From assembly GCA_025331435.1 (NCBI GenBank), contig JAIWNI010000012.1, positions 248,001 through 312,000 on the forward strand: a stretch of DNA of 64,000 nucleotides, given 5' to 3'. The translations under genes and the position numbers were made by a program. Each line of letters starts with the position of its first letter. Position 1 is the stretch's first letter. The notes beneath the pieces were generated by a model. It was not told the origin of the DNA and searched no databases. It saw only the letters and a program-made list of their open reading frames with translations. Origin of the DNA: Choanephora cucurbitarum. Its lineage: Eukaryota; Mucoromycota; Mucoromycetes; Mucorales; Choanephoraceae. Shown here piece after piece: positions 22,252 through 34,048 of this stretch.

Positions 22252-23927
22252 TCATGGAGCGCACAAAGGTGTCAACTCACTTCCGAAATCAATCACCATC
22301 ACTCGTTTGTCTTGCCCTGAACTGACGATACGAGTACCTGTACACAAAACACTAAAGATCCAACTCGAATGACAACTCTGAAAGCTAAGTATGCAAGCAC
22401 CAGTCTCAGCATCCCATACTTTAATCGTGCGATCATAACTACCGCTCACTATTTTTCCCTAACATGCATCTTTCTTTATGAGACCCTGTTTCTCGTCCAA
22501 GGATCATCTTCTGTAACTCACCTCGACACAGTCAATCGATCGAATCATGCCGACATGACCCACAAGCGTATGTAGGCAATCGCCAGTCTCGATATCCCAA
22601 ACCTTGATCTTTCCTTCCAATCCTCCACTGAACAGGTGCTTTCCATTAAATCGCACGGTGGCCAGTCCTAGTCGATGACCTTCCATCGTCCTCAGACACT
22701 CGCCTGATTCAACATCCCACAATTTAAGTGTAGAGTCACCGGAGGCTGAAACAATCTGATGGCGGCCTTCGATTGGCTCAACTGCGTTCACTGAGGCTGT
22801 GTGCCCTGTCATTCGGCGCATCTCTGTGCCTGTCGTGGGATCCCATACGCGCAGCGTATGATCTCTTGAGGCAGTTACTATCAAATCGTCGACAAAACAA
22901 ACATCAAGCACACTATGACCATGGCCCTGAAGCCTCTTGATGGGCACTAACTCGGGTAATGACCAGAGGGTACATGTGGCATCGGAAGATCCTGACAGCA
23001 TGATAGATCGAGCCTTGTTGACTTGTAAACTCAGAATACTGCCGTTATGACTCTCTTCGATTGTCTTGATACATTGACTGGTGGCTGCGTTCCATACTTT
23101 CAGTGACCTGTCTCGACTGCCGCTGACCAGGAGGTTGGGGCCTATCCAGGCAAGACAGTAAACACTATCGTTATGGCCTTGCAAAAAGCGTGTGTTGACC
23201 TTGCCTGTAAGCCAACGTCTGTCTAATTCCAGGTGGTTTTGGTACAGTTTGAGATTTTTAGAAGGCATCACGATAGCGCAGCTTGCCCGTCTCTTCTTTT
23301 GTCTTGAGATAGAAAGGACAGGAGCGATCTCTTGCATTGCTGTGTTGCCTTGAATGGGTGGAGGAATGGATCTAAAGTCTTTGTAGAGCAGTTTGCGCCA
23401 TAGCTCATCGTCACGACAGATAGTGTACATTCGAGTGCAAGTGCGTGATAGTTTTTGAACAGACTTGTAGTCCAGGAAGAATAAGACAGTCAAGATGATT
23501 TCATTAGGTAAGCACACTAATGACGAACATTCTAAGATGACATTGCAGGTCAGTCACATGGAAAAAAATGATATAATCACAGTAACACGCTACTTGACAA
23601 TCCAGTGATTAAACTGTTGCTACCTTCATTGGAACCATAGCTTGAAGAAGAATAGAGCGATGAAGGTCGACGGTGTGGTATGGAGCCACGAGTTCTGAAT
23701 TTGGGCAAGATAGCTGAAATATTAGAAGAGGATACCTGTAATTTTCTCTTGAATGGTCTCAACGTATGAGAATTGTACTGTGGATTCAAACACTTGGTTT
23801 TGGCTGTAGTTCCATCTTTTCTTGGAGAAATGGTAATGTAAGTTGGGATATGGATACCATTGTTATCGATCTGTTTCTTTGTTGTTGTACTGTTGTTTGT
23901 AAACCAAAGGGAAAGAACATGAGTCAT
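22252..23927 (-). CDS. F-box/WD40-repeat protein, three exons
   Basis: Probable substrate receptor of an SCF ubiquitin ligase. Exons are 23594-23927, 22522-23516 and 22252-22458, giving 511 residues. The N-terminal about 111 residues are Ser/Arg-rich and without a domain. An F-box begins at about residue 112 (MCLPNEIILTVLFFLDYKSV) and extends to about 155. Seven WD40 repeats run from about residue 222 to 500; their GH..(W/Y)D spacing is clear (LQGHNDSVYC, LQGHGHSVLD, MTGHTASVNA, MEGHRLGLAT, LVGHVGMIRS) and most end in KVWD or RVWD. Closest in architecture are Cdc4/Met30/Pop1-type and FBXW7-type proteins, but no specific orthologue can be named from this. The last intron (22459-22521) splits VE and GKIVSG in phase 0. 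The acceptor of intron 1 was chosen because it keeps the F-box in frame. Confidence 0.9.
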
Positions 23928-26900
23928 CTTAGATAGAGAGAGAGGAAAAAAAGAAGAAGAAAAAAAGAAAAAGGAAAGAAAGAAATTGACTTTTAGCTTA
24001 TTTAGCGTTTATCTCCTAATAAAGCACAACTCTTCCCCACACACAGTTAAGGCGAAACGGTAGTAAGTGTGTGAACCTTTTCATATGGGACCAAGCAGAA
24101 ATTAACAATAAAAAAAGTGGAGAATGCCAAAAACTTTTGAATTTCCGTAATAAGCAGGTGCTTCCCCGCAACTTTATGCCTTGAATCCCTATTAGAGGAT
24201 TTTGAGTTTAAATCTGTATAATTTTGTCATTCGGACACACGTCTGTTTACATTAGATCTGTTCATTCGCCGATCAATGGCATAGTTCATCATGCTGTCTT
24301 ACAAGCCTTCCATACTATAAGATCACTAAAAGAAGCATTCTTTCTGACTGTACAATAACTAGAAAATAGAAGCAACTGAACGAGCCTCCTGAAGCTTTCT
24401 TTATTGAGAAATTATCCTTTTGATGTATACTATTCATGCAAAAAAAGATAGCCATTATTTAGTGCATTAGCTGTTTTATTTTAAGAGCGTCTTTGCTCAT
24501 GAGATGCATCATTCTTGAATCTATCACGCTTGAGTCAATCAACTAGCTTTGAGAGATGAGAAGTCTTAGTATGATCAAGTGGGTAACCTCCATTGTCTTT
24601 GTATCAATTTAGCTAAAATGATACTATTTTCTTCATATAAACCAAGCAAAAGTTCATCTAAGATTGTTGTCAATGGACAACTCTCTGAAGTGAATCTATA
24701 AACATTCTCACTTAAAGAGAGCATTAAGGATGAGCAAAAAGGTGTATTCAAGACCATAGCCTCAAAGGAACTAGTTTGATCAATATATTGCTCAGTAGCT
24801 TCTATAATCTCGATAAGCCGATGAAAATGATCCTAGTTTCACAAACAAGGCTATTCATGGTTAATGCACGAAAGCTTATTGTCCTGTTGTCTACTTGTAT
24901 TGATGCTCTAGACTGATTTTGTACCAATTTTGTCACATTGAAAAGTTCTTCTTCAAAAAAGACTTGTTACTTTTCTTTTGTTGTCATTCTTTATAAAAAA
25001 AAAAAGTGTGACATTTCAATATGTTGAACAAATACCATACTTGTTTATCGAATGTCCATGAAAAAAAGTGACTTTGTCTTGTTTAAATGTAAAAAAGCAG
25101 CACATTGCAAAGATGCCTAATCATAGAAAAAAAACTACTTGGTATCATAACTAAAGAGGTACTTTCAAGGTTTTCAAAATTGTTTTTATGGAGATTAAAA
25201 GTAGCTAGTACTTATAAAGGATTTACAAAGAGTTATTCGGCCTTGATAAAGTCTAATGTGATTTAAAACACTAGGTCAAGCATCTATTGAATTCAGTCTA
25301 TAAAGTATCCTTCGTTTCTTTATAGTTCTGTTCATTTGTTGAACTGGTCAATTCAATTGGGAGTTGGATTGAGGCTTTTCTTTTTTTTGCCTTGATGTCA
25401 TTCCATGCACAAGATAGAAAGTGTGCTTGTGTCATCCTCAAACCTGTTTTAGTACAAAACAACTCAATTTTCTACCTACTGACAGTATGCCTGATGGATA
25501 CACTATCAATCAAAAAAAGTGAAACACTCATTCCTATGTTTAAAATGAAGTGCAATCATACATTGAGCACTCTACATCAAGCACTGAAATGATTCTAAAT
25601 AGACTTTTTGTTTTGCCTTACCATGTTACACAATAGCTAACCTCTCTAACTACATGACATAAAAAGTCAATATAGATGAGCTAGAACAGGAAGAGAGTAT
25701 TCACACTGTCTTTGTCTCTATACAGGTGATATCAGAAACACATTTCACTTTCTTGAGTCTATTCTCCAAATTAACTAAAGTAACAAACAAATCATTTGCT
25801 CTATGGTATGAAGGGAATTATTTGATTTACAATACGTCTATCTGATGAAGTTATGTATGACACACATACACAATAAAAAAAAAAGGAAACCACATAAATG
25901 GAATAGTTCATTATACACATCTTTGTAAGGCAACCAGATCACATAAGGTATCTTTCAATAAAAAAAAGGTTATGAGGAATTTCGTCTCCCTCCAATAAAT
26001 GATTATCCCCAATTGATATACTCAAGAAAGAATGTTGAATTGTTATCTATCAATTAAAGATAATACAGAGGACTGAATTGTATGTGAAGTAAATGACTTT
26101 TTTGTACTCTATCATTATGAAACGAAAGAAAATCAACATGTAACAATAGCTTTTCTATTTTTTGTTTGTTTGTTAGTCATCTTATATTTTGAGTGTGATA
26201 CAAATGACATAAATACACTCCAGTTAATGTACCTTTCATGGTCCCTGATAAGTTGATCAATAACATGGTCTCCAATAGATTTATAGTCCAGATTCTACCA
26301 TTAAGTGCTCTCTATCCTCTTTTTCATGAGAAATAGACTATGCGAATAAATAACAGTAGAATTGTACTATATTTACTTTATAGATCGCAATTGAAGACGA
26401 ATGTGTATGATAGACAGGACATCGTCTATTTCCCATCTTCTTTATAAAGAATGATTATCCACCTAAAGGAGTAACTGAGAGACAGTCACCCTATGTAAAA
26501 AAGAAGTAGGTAGCGTCATCTAGATAGATTGAAAAATAAGGAACATGCTTTCTATTGGGTAAGTATAAGATTCATCAACAATGGCCATGCATCTTCTAAA
26601 AATATAAAAGGGCTGTGATCAGACCAAAGAGAGTGTTGTACAAATTTAGTATTCATTGAAAATAGCTGTGTCTGGACCAAGATAAAAATAAAGATTTTCA
26701 TTATACAGTGATTGTCAGCCCTTCTTTTTTTTATCAGCCCTGTTTTGTGAGAAACCTTCTTTTTTGCGTGTTATGTACACGCATGTTTCTTCTTGATCGC
26801 ATTAGGGTGATACAGAGATCTACAGCCTTAAGAAAAAAGAGAAACTCTAGGCCTGTTGGTTTTGACAGGTTATTGATGTATATATGGAATTTAATGCCGT

Positions 26901-27101
26901 ATTTGTTAGTTTCTTTGTGATACAATTACAGAACTCATTGTTTAAAGTACATTCTCCTAAGAGATCAGTTTCTTTAATTCATATATATGTATCAATGGGA
27001 TATTAAGTGTTTAAAAAAGAAAAAGGTTACAGGTAAAATAATAATAATAATAATAATAATAAGAGTACTATGTACATGGCATAAATGGAGGGGGGAATAG
27101 G
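23928..27101. other. 3.2-kb intergenic desert
   Basis: Very AT-rich sequence with no frame above about 70 codons that looks coding. Short frames at 24575-24757, 25392-25592 and 26708-26920 have no domain and no promoter arrangement. No tRNA or rRNA motif was found. Confidence 0.55.
27037..27062. repeat. Trinucleotide microsatellite (ATA)n
   Basis: About eight copies of an AAT/ATA unit just beyond the 3' end of the small gene at 27102-27410. Confidence 0.9.
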
Positions 27102-27410
27102 TTATTGTGAGTGATTTGACATGGATCGCTTTTTCTTTTTTGAGATTGTTGTAAGGAATCGCTTTAGTTTAGTTGAAAAAGGTTTTTCTTCTTCATCATT
27201 TATAGGGGTCGTATTTCCAGAATTGCTTGTATCAAACGAGCTAAATGACTGAGTCATACTAGAATTGACTGTGTGTTGATGGCTGGGTGCTGTAGTTGAT
27301 TCAACTGAAGAGAGAGAACAGAAAGAAACTTTTGAAGGTGAATGTATTGTTTGAGAATACATGATGAATTGACTTGTGTCAAGATCGAAATGCTCTGTAA
27401 ATCGAGACAT
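27102..27410 (-). CDS. Small Ser/Thr-rich hypothetical protein, 102 residues
   Basis: A single uninterrupted frame starts with MSRFTEHFDLD. The middle third is rich in Ser, Thr and Asn, and the C-terminal quarter is strongly basic (TTISKKKKRSMSNHSQ), which could act as a nuclear signal. No domain is recognised. Support for reality comes from context: on the minus strand a TATA-like box (CTATAAATA, 27477-27485) and a CT-rich leader lie at the expected distance before the ATG. The function is unknown. Confidence 0.5.
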   Translation of the reverse strand: MSRFTEHFDLDTSQFIMYSQTIHSPSKVSFCSLSSVESTTAPSHQHTVNSSMTQSFSSFDTSNSGNTTPINDEEEKPFSTKLKRFLTTISKKKKRSMSNHSQ

Positions 27411-27476
27411 GGTTCATAGAATCAGAAAAGAAGTATATGCAAAAAGAAAAGAAAAGAGAGAAAAAACATGGCAAGT

Positions 27477-27485
27477 ATTTATAGT
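27477..27485 (-). promoter_or_regulatory. TATA-like box for the small gene at 27102-27410
   Basis: CTATAAATA on the minus strand, about 70 nt before the ATG at 27410. The interval is rich in C and T on the coding strand, as in other leaders in this window. Confidence 0.45.
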
Positions 27486-28919
27486 GTTGAGCACAACTCT
27501 AATATTTTTTAAGGGCCAACCTATTTCTAACTCCGTAACGATTCTATCGTTGTGCCACTGCTCCCATGTCAAGGGTTGTGTTTCCCAAGGTGAGACTCTA
27601 AATATACGATAAAAGCACCTGGTTCCTTTGTTTTACAAGACATTGTAAAACAAGAGAGAGAAAAAATTTTTTTTTTATTCTTTTCTCTATTTTTTTTTAT
27701 CTGAATGGTAGATTAAAATCATTATCTTAAATAAAATAGGAGTAGAAAAGGAGAGTAAAAGAGATGATTAAGTTCTTTAATAGATCAACATGCTTATTTC
27801 AGGCTTCCTCTTCTTCTTCTTTAGCGGTGTTTCACAACAAATAATTTTTTTGTTTGTATACGCTCATTTGGTTGACTCCGTTTTTTTTATACACATTTCT
27901 AGACTGTGGGCCTTTTTTTATTTTTATTATTGTGTTTAGGTGCCGATTCTTGTCCAACTTTGCACCCTTACTTTTAAGATAGACTATGATGAGAAAAACA
28001 AGTATTGAATAATAATCAAAAAAAGCTTTACGCTTTTCTATATTACTGCTGATGATATTGGATCAAAGAATGTCCTGTTAAGAAATGCTTTAAAGTATAA
28101 AAAAATTTTTTTTTTCAATGATTTGTCTGGGCTTTCTTTTTTGAATATTGAAAAAGCGGCTTTAGAGTGAAAGCTTTATTCTCCCCCCTCCTCCTCTTCA
28201 ACAAGTTACATTTTTAGCAAAGGTTCATGTCTTAAGACAACATATTTGACTAAGCAATAATTCCTTATACCCAAAACTCTTATTCTTACATATCCTATTT
28301 GTTAATATAAAAGGACAACATGTACAAGCTTAAATAATGGCATATAAATAGTAAAGAAGATCATTGTGATTTATATGCCTAATTGGAAAAGAAGAAGAAG
28401 GCTATACATCAGAATTTTACTCAAAATTAGATAGACTATTTGCTCTCTTTTTCCTATCAAATGAACTCTGACTAATAAAAAAAGGCCTTTCTTGGTACTA
28501 TCTAAACAATGTCAAAGTGCGATGATTTTTAATATTCTACTATATATAGGAGAGAAATGGACTCCTATCACACTCTATTCTAATGAAGTGCTATCTCCAT
28601 ACGTGACTTCTTGTCAAGTTTCAACAGGAATCAGAAAGAGAGGGGAGGGAGAATTAATTGAGAAGCATTCTAAAAGGCATGAAACTATAAGTTGCTCTTT
28701 CTTGTACAACACTCGCTTTGTATGGGCTTAGAAAATGTATCTACTGCCTCATTCAACCACCGCTTTGTGACTGCTTTTAAATTCCTGTCTCTCTCTTTCT
28801 GTCCCTCTCTGTCTTGATAACCTTGGACTTTGTAGTAGTTTGAATAATATCAAAGACAATTGCCTGCCCGCTCTTTCTTTCTTTTTTTTTTTTTCTTAGT
28901 AGAATAAACTTTAAGCACG
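27486..28919. other. Intergenic stretch, no gene seen
   Basis: Long T- and A-runs and short frames only (for example 28492-28731, without a domain). The last 100 bases before the guanylate kinase ATG are CT-rich and look like its leader. Confidence 0.5.
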
Positions 28920-29599
28920 ATGCAAACAGCCTCCAAGATCTTTGTTATTTCTGGCCCCTCAGGTTCTGGTAAATCTACCCTGTTGAAGCGTCTCTTTAGT
29001 GAATATCCCAACACTTTTGGCTTTAGTGTCTCTCGTAAGTACATTTCTTTTTGATATAATCAACATTACCTTTTATTGATCAATGTATAGATACCACTCG
29101 CAAACCTCGTCCTGGAGAGATCGATGGTAAAGATTATCATTTTGTTGAAAAGGAGAACATGATCAAGGAAGTAGAAGAAGGCAAATTCATTGAGAGTGCT
29201 ACTTTCTCTGGTAACATGTATGGTAAAGTAAAGGGCAGTCTTTGTGTACTATGCAATTACTTATGATGATAAAAAAAAGGTACTTCTATCAAGGCAATTG
29301 AAGATGTTGTGGCTCAAGGTAAAGTGTGTATGCTTGATATTGATATGCAAGGTGTTCAATCAGTCAAGAAGACACAATTGAACCCCAAGTATATCTTTGT
29401 TCAACCTCCTAATGTTGAAATCCTGGAGCAACGTCTTCGTGGTCGTGGTACTGAGAAGGAAGAGGCTGTCTTGGCCCGTTTGGCTGCTGCCAAGAAGGAA
29501 TTAGAATACGGATCTACCCCAGGTGCTTATGATCATATTGTCATCAATGATGATTTAGAGACTGCTTATGGTCAATTGAAAAAGGCCATTTTTGTTTAA
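28920..29599 (+). CDS. GUK1: Guanylate kinase, three exons
   Basis: Phosphorylates GMP (and dGMP) to GDP with ATP, an essential cytosolic step in guanine nucleotide supply. Exons are 28920-29034, 29091-29222 and 29280-29599, giving 188 residues against 187 in yeast Guk1. The P-loop is GPSGSGKST at residues 12-20. The GMP-binding region has [17 protein letters not shown], the core has LDIDMQGV, and the lid carries [17 protein letters not shown]. Both introns split codons (phase 1) and joining restores the conserved SHTTRKP and MYGTSIKAI. It is divergent to nothing nearby; the next gene, eIF5A, is on the same strand 1 kb downstream. Very secure. Confidence 0.97.
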
Positions 29600-30449
29600 A
29601 GAATACACATCTATATCAATATAGAATAATGCATAATTTTTTTTTACCTTTTTTTTATTGTAAAGAATGATATATTGAATTGGGGTTGGCATGTTAACTA
29701 TTCATATTTTGGAGTGACACTTGTGATTATACATAATAAGCTACTCTTTGATTGGAGCATATGTCATTTTGACCTGTCATCTATATAGGGTTAACACTAT
29801 GCTTGGATCAAGTAGTTATTTCTAATGGCGTCAACACATTAGATCTATACTGTCTTCTGCATAAAAAGAGATATTGATAGAAGCTCTCTTTTCTTTAGAA
29901 ACAGTGCCTCCACCCATCAAATTCAATGGTGTAACCAGGTGAGTCAAACAAAAGAGAGAGATATATTATGACCAAGACTGATAGTCACCCTTGTTGAGTA
30001 TTGTTTCATCTACTTTTGTTACTGTTTAAAGCAGTAGCTATCAAATCAATGATCTCTCAATATTATTATTTTATGATCTTATTGGCTAATACAATCAAAG
30101 ACCATACTCTTTTTACAGATAGAACAAGAGCTTCATACTCAGCTTAGCATGTCTTCATATAGTATAGAACTTGATCTAAACTAAACAACACTTCTTTATC
30201 ACCCTTATACACTGCTTGTTGTTCACTCAATCGGAAACTAGGGTCATAAGCAAATCAAAATACGAATTCAAAAAAGCCATCCTTTTTTTTAGTTTGACCA
30301 AAAAAGAGACTCTGTATTTTTTTAATACGCTAAGAAAGGACTGTTTCTTCTCAAGATGACCCAATAAACAGACAGTATTCAAGAGAATCTAAAAGTCCGA
30401 TCTGAAAAAAAAAATTTTCAATGTCACCTTTTTCCCTCTACACTGATAC
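29600..30449. other. Intergenic region between guanylate kinase and eIF5A
   Basis: AT-rich, with no frame of interest. It ends in the eIF5A promoter. Confidence 0.5.
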
Positions 30450-30604
30450 TATAAAATAAGTATCACTATCGCGTGGCTTCGTTTTTTTCTTTTTTTTTCT
30501 CTTTTTTTTCTTCTTCTTCCTCCACTTTATTTCCTTCTTTCTTGCTGAAGTAAGTTTTTTTTCTCATAAATAACTGATAGTGATGGCATTAACATGCTTG
30601 TTAG
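30449..30604 (+). promoter_or_regulatory. eIF5A promoter and leader with a 5'-UTR intron
   Basis: A CTATAAAATA box at about 30449-30458 is followed by a very CT-rich leader (30480-30548). A GTAAGT donor at 30550, a CTGAT branch-like site near 30574 and a TTAG acceptor at 30601-30604 define a 55-nt intron that ends two bases before the start codon. An in-frame ATG at 30594 lies inside this intron and would be removed by splicing. Confidence 0.65.
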
Positions 30605-30605
30605 A

Positions 30606-31142
30606 ATGTCTGAAGAGCACGATCACACCTTCGAAAGCGCCGATGCTGGTGCCTCTTTGACCTACCCCATGCAATGTTCTGCTTTGAGAAAGAACGGCCA
30701 CGTCGTTATCAAGGGTAGACCTTGTAAGATTATCGAAATGACCACCTCCAAGACTGGTAAGCACGGTCACGCTAAGGTCCACTTGGTCGCTACCGATATC
30801 TTCACTGGCAGGTAAAACAAACTAATAACTATCTGTTGGGGGAAGTGTATCACTGATATTTTTTAATTTTATAGAAAGTACGAAGATCTCAGTCCCTCTA
30901 CCCACAACATGGATGTCCCCAACGTTGTTCGTAACGATTACGATCTCATTAACATTGATGATGGTTTCCTCTCTTTGATGGAAAAGGACGGTTCTACCAA
31001 GGATGACGTTAAGCTCCCTGAAGGCGAACTCGGTGAAAAGATGGAACAAGACTTCGAAGAGGGTAAGGAACTCATTGTTTCCGTTGTCTCCTCCATGGGT
31101 GAAGAACACGCTTTGTCCTACAAGGAAGCCCCCAAGTCTTAA
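30606..31142 (+). CDS. eIF5A: Translation factor eIF5A, two coding exons
   Basis: Helps ribosomes through stalling sequences and termination, and acts only after hypusine modification. Coding exons are 30606-30811 and 30875-31142, giving 157 residues. The hypusine site is K52 in [13 protein letters not shown]. The sequence around it, and [23 protein letters not shown] and [18 protein letters not shown], are close to the family consensus. The start was placed at [10 protein letters not shown] because the earlier in-frame ATG at 30594 is intronic. Codon choice (CTC, AAG, GCC, ACC) is clearly more GC-ended than in neighbouring genes, as expected for a strongly expressed gene. Very secure. Confidence 0.98.
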
Positions 31143-31272
31143 GCTTATTTTCTTTTTATTTATAAACTTGTATTAAAAAAATGTTTATATTAAAAAAAAA
31201 TTTTTTTTATTATGATTATGATGACATTGCTTTCTATTCAACTATCTTTGACAACATTTGAAATGATTTGTT

Positions 31273-33693
31273 TTATGTGTCAAATGAGGGCACTTTGACT
31301 GCCGAAAGTCGTTTCCCAATAGTAGATAAACTCACATTCAATGCAGCTGAATCATCTATCAACTGTTGTTCTGCCTGTTGTGCTGCTGATGTCGGTACCT
31401 CTTGTTTCTCCACTTGACTTTGAGCACCAACAAAGAGTATGTCGTGCTTTAAAATGAGATCTTCCAATACTCTATCAGCATACCATTCACCTGTACTTTC
31501 TGCCTGGTTATGGTCATGAAAGAGAGCAGGCGTAAAGATGACAGAGAGATTCTTCAAGGTCATCTTGTTGATATGAGATTTGTCTTGTACTCTATCCACT
31601 TTCATTTAGTTTTCAAGTAAGCTCTCATTTGATTTTGCTTACTTTGCTAAATGGGCTATTAACACATGCAGTGTATCTCTCTGTGGCTGAGACAGCTCTG
31701 CTAACTTGTTCTGTAAAATCATTGTACGCCTCGTCTCTTCCTTGATTTCTATTAAAAAAAAAGATAAAAGTCAATCTACCCCCTTATTCATTCATTTATC
31801 CTACATAACACTTTACTAGAATAGTCAATACGTTCTTGCATGGTCAAATTAAACAGAGGTTGCTTTAGTTCACGTAAATAGATCTTTAGGACGGCAGCAA
31901 TCGTGAACACATCAAATTTCGATTCGAGCAACTCTACTGATTCTTCATCTCTCTCGAATTCACTCTTCAGTTGGTCCACATTGCTCTGTCTGCCGGATAC
32001 TCTATAGATACCTTCCTTCTCTAGTCCACCTAGTTTTTCAACCGACTGGATACATTTGGTGACCAACAGAGGTATGGTTCGATTATGCTCTACTGCATAT
32101 TCATTCAAATTCGATCCAAACAAGATCTCCTTACAACGCCCATAGTAATAGTTGTCATAGAAGATAGGCTTTGGTTTCGTAAAGGATAGTTTTTGGTATT
32201 CTGCTAAAAAGCGTTCAATATCCTTTTTGCCATCAATCTTGGCAACCATATCAAACATCTGGTTCAAGATCTATATAGCATATAATGATTAGTATAGAGT
32301 CAAGATAGTAGATTCTGCTTTACATTTAATTCATTGGATAAAGTATCTTCATGTTGTTTGCATATAGTCACCATCGCTGCTTTGACTATATCTGATTTAG
32401 CCAACAAAATGGCCTCTACATGCTTAAGATAAGAGTCAGTTGAAAGATCACTATACTCAATGTTTTTCTTTTCTTTTTACTCTCATGGCATGAATGGCTG
32501 TTTCTATTTGTATCTTGCGTAAGAATTCTAATACACGAATGCCTTGTCTATATTCTTGATCTATTTCTGCTATGAATACGATTTTAAACACACACGTTTT
32601 TATCAGACTACTTTACCTGCATCTGAAATTTCCTTTTTCAATCGAGCCACTCGGGCTGCCTGTTTTGAAGGATCGCCTGCGGCTGCACTCGCCAATTGAG
32701 ATCTCATCTGAGTGATAAATCCAGCCATACTGTTCTTCTTGTTGTGAACAATAGAAGATTCATGTGACAGAGAAGCCATCGAGTTGTCATCTCGTATACT
32801 ATCATTCGACACTCTGGGTTCCTCTGAAGACGATCGAATCATTTGAGGACTGAGACGACCATCATGCATTAAGGGACTACTGCTATTGATAGATGCATTA
32901 TCGTCATGGGAGGAAATCAAGATCTGTTGTTGAAGACTGGCATATTCCGAGCATTTGTTGTTATAGGCTTTGGAGAGCTAGACAAGTCATAATGAGCTTA
33001 CATGCATTGACAGCGTTACTGAAACCTTACCTTGACAATCTCGCGAGTACGAAAATCAATGTAGTTTGTGTTCTTTTCTCCCAAAACAGCCTTGACTTTC
33101 TTTCTTCGTTGTTCATGAGAGTCCTAAAATGATTTTGTGTTACCCAGACTGGAGAGAGAGAGGAAAAAGAAAAGCCATAAGTTGCAATTTATTTACTTTG
33201 ACTTTGATCAATAGCTCAACCTGACTCTTCACATTGGCAATAAACTCGCGTCGCACTTCAATTGTCTTCTCCAGCGCTTTCTCGTACTGATTCGATGTCT
33301 GAAGAGAAGTGGTTGCATAATCACCAAAGTAATTGTGGATATCGATGGTGTTGTTTGAACTGCCTGTGGTCTCCATTGTTCCATTGTTGGTATGTGTAGG
33401 TTTTGTGGTCTTGACCAAGGCAGACACATAGGCTTCTTCCACTGTAATTCTTCCCTTACATTATAAGTAGAGTGTGGTATAGGTTCACAAGCAGGGCTTT
33501 ACCTTGTCCTCAATGTCTGAATAAATCGATCTAAATCCAATATGCTCCATTTCAAAACTTTGTTCACATAATCTTGTTGAGCATTGATGCTTATTATCTA
33601 TCAGCGAGCATTAGTGTGTGTGTGTGTGTGTTTATAGGATAGAATTACCTCTTCGTCTTGACCTCCACTCAAACTCTTTGTTGACCTATGCAT
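31273..33693 (-). CDS. RGD1: F-BAR and RhoGAP domain protein (Rgd1-like), ten exons
   Basis: GTPase-activating protein for Rho-family GTPases with a membrane-binding F-BAR module; in yeast Rgd1 acts on Rho3/Rho4 at sites of polar growth. Exons fitted by phase are 33649-33693, 33503-33589, 33197-33454, 33031-33123, 32617-32977, 32481-32569, 32324-32455, 31817-32270, 31643-31748 and 31273-31591, giving 647 residues (yeast Rgd1 666). The N-terminal half is helical with the FCH-like start FEMEHIGFRSIYSDIEDK. A Ser-rich insert lies in exon 5. The RhoGAP domain has the arginine finger R445 in GIYRVSGRQ, plus LKIYLRELKQPLF and INKMTLKNLSVIF. The acceptor at 31592-31593 was chosen because only it restores HLAK-VQDKS. 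Orthology to Rgd1 is by architecture. Confidence 0.88.
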
Positions 33694-34048
33694 TATTTAA
33701 TGTTCAAGCTTTGTTTCAAATGATGGTTCTGTTGTATCAATGAGAGAGAAACCGAATAAGGAAAAAAAATACAAAGCGAGAGAAAAGAAAGAAAACAAAT
33801 GAAATAATTAAAGGTCTAATATTAGTTTTTTTGCTTTTTATATTCAGCTTTTGAAAAATAAGCTTAATCAATGCTTACGGTCACTGTTTCATTTCTTTAT
33901 TTAGATTACCGCTATTGTACCCCCCTTTCAATGATGTTCATTAGATAAACTACATTACATTTCATCAGACTTTATATAAAATGATATTTGGTTTTACAGT
34001 GTGATGACCACTGTAATTATTTTTTGTATAAATACAGATTAATTTACA
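33694..34048. other. Short intergenic region
   Basis: Upstream of the F-BAR/RhoGAP gene and downstream of the ABC transporter, both on the minus strand. Only T- and A-rich sequence is visible. Confidence 0.5.

Noticed and set aside
30594..30605. Upstream in-frame ATG as the eIF5A start
   Set aside because: It lies inside a well-formed 5'-UTR intron, and the family N-terminus begins at the later ATG.
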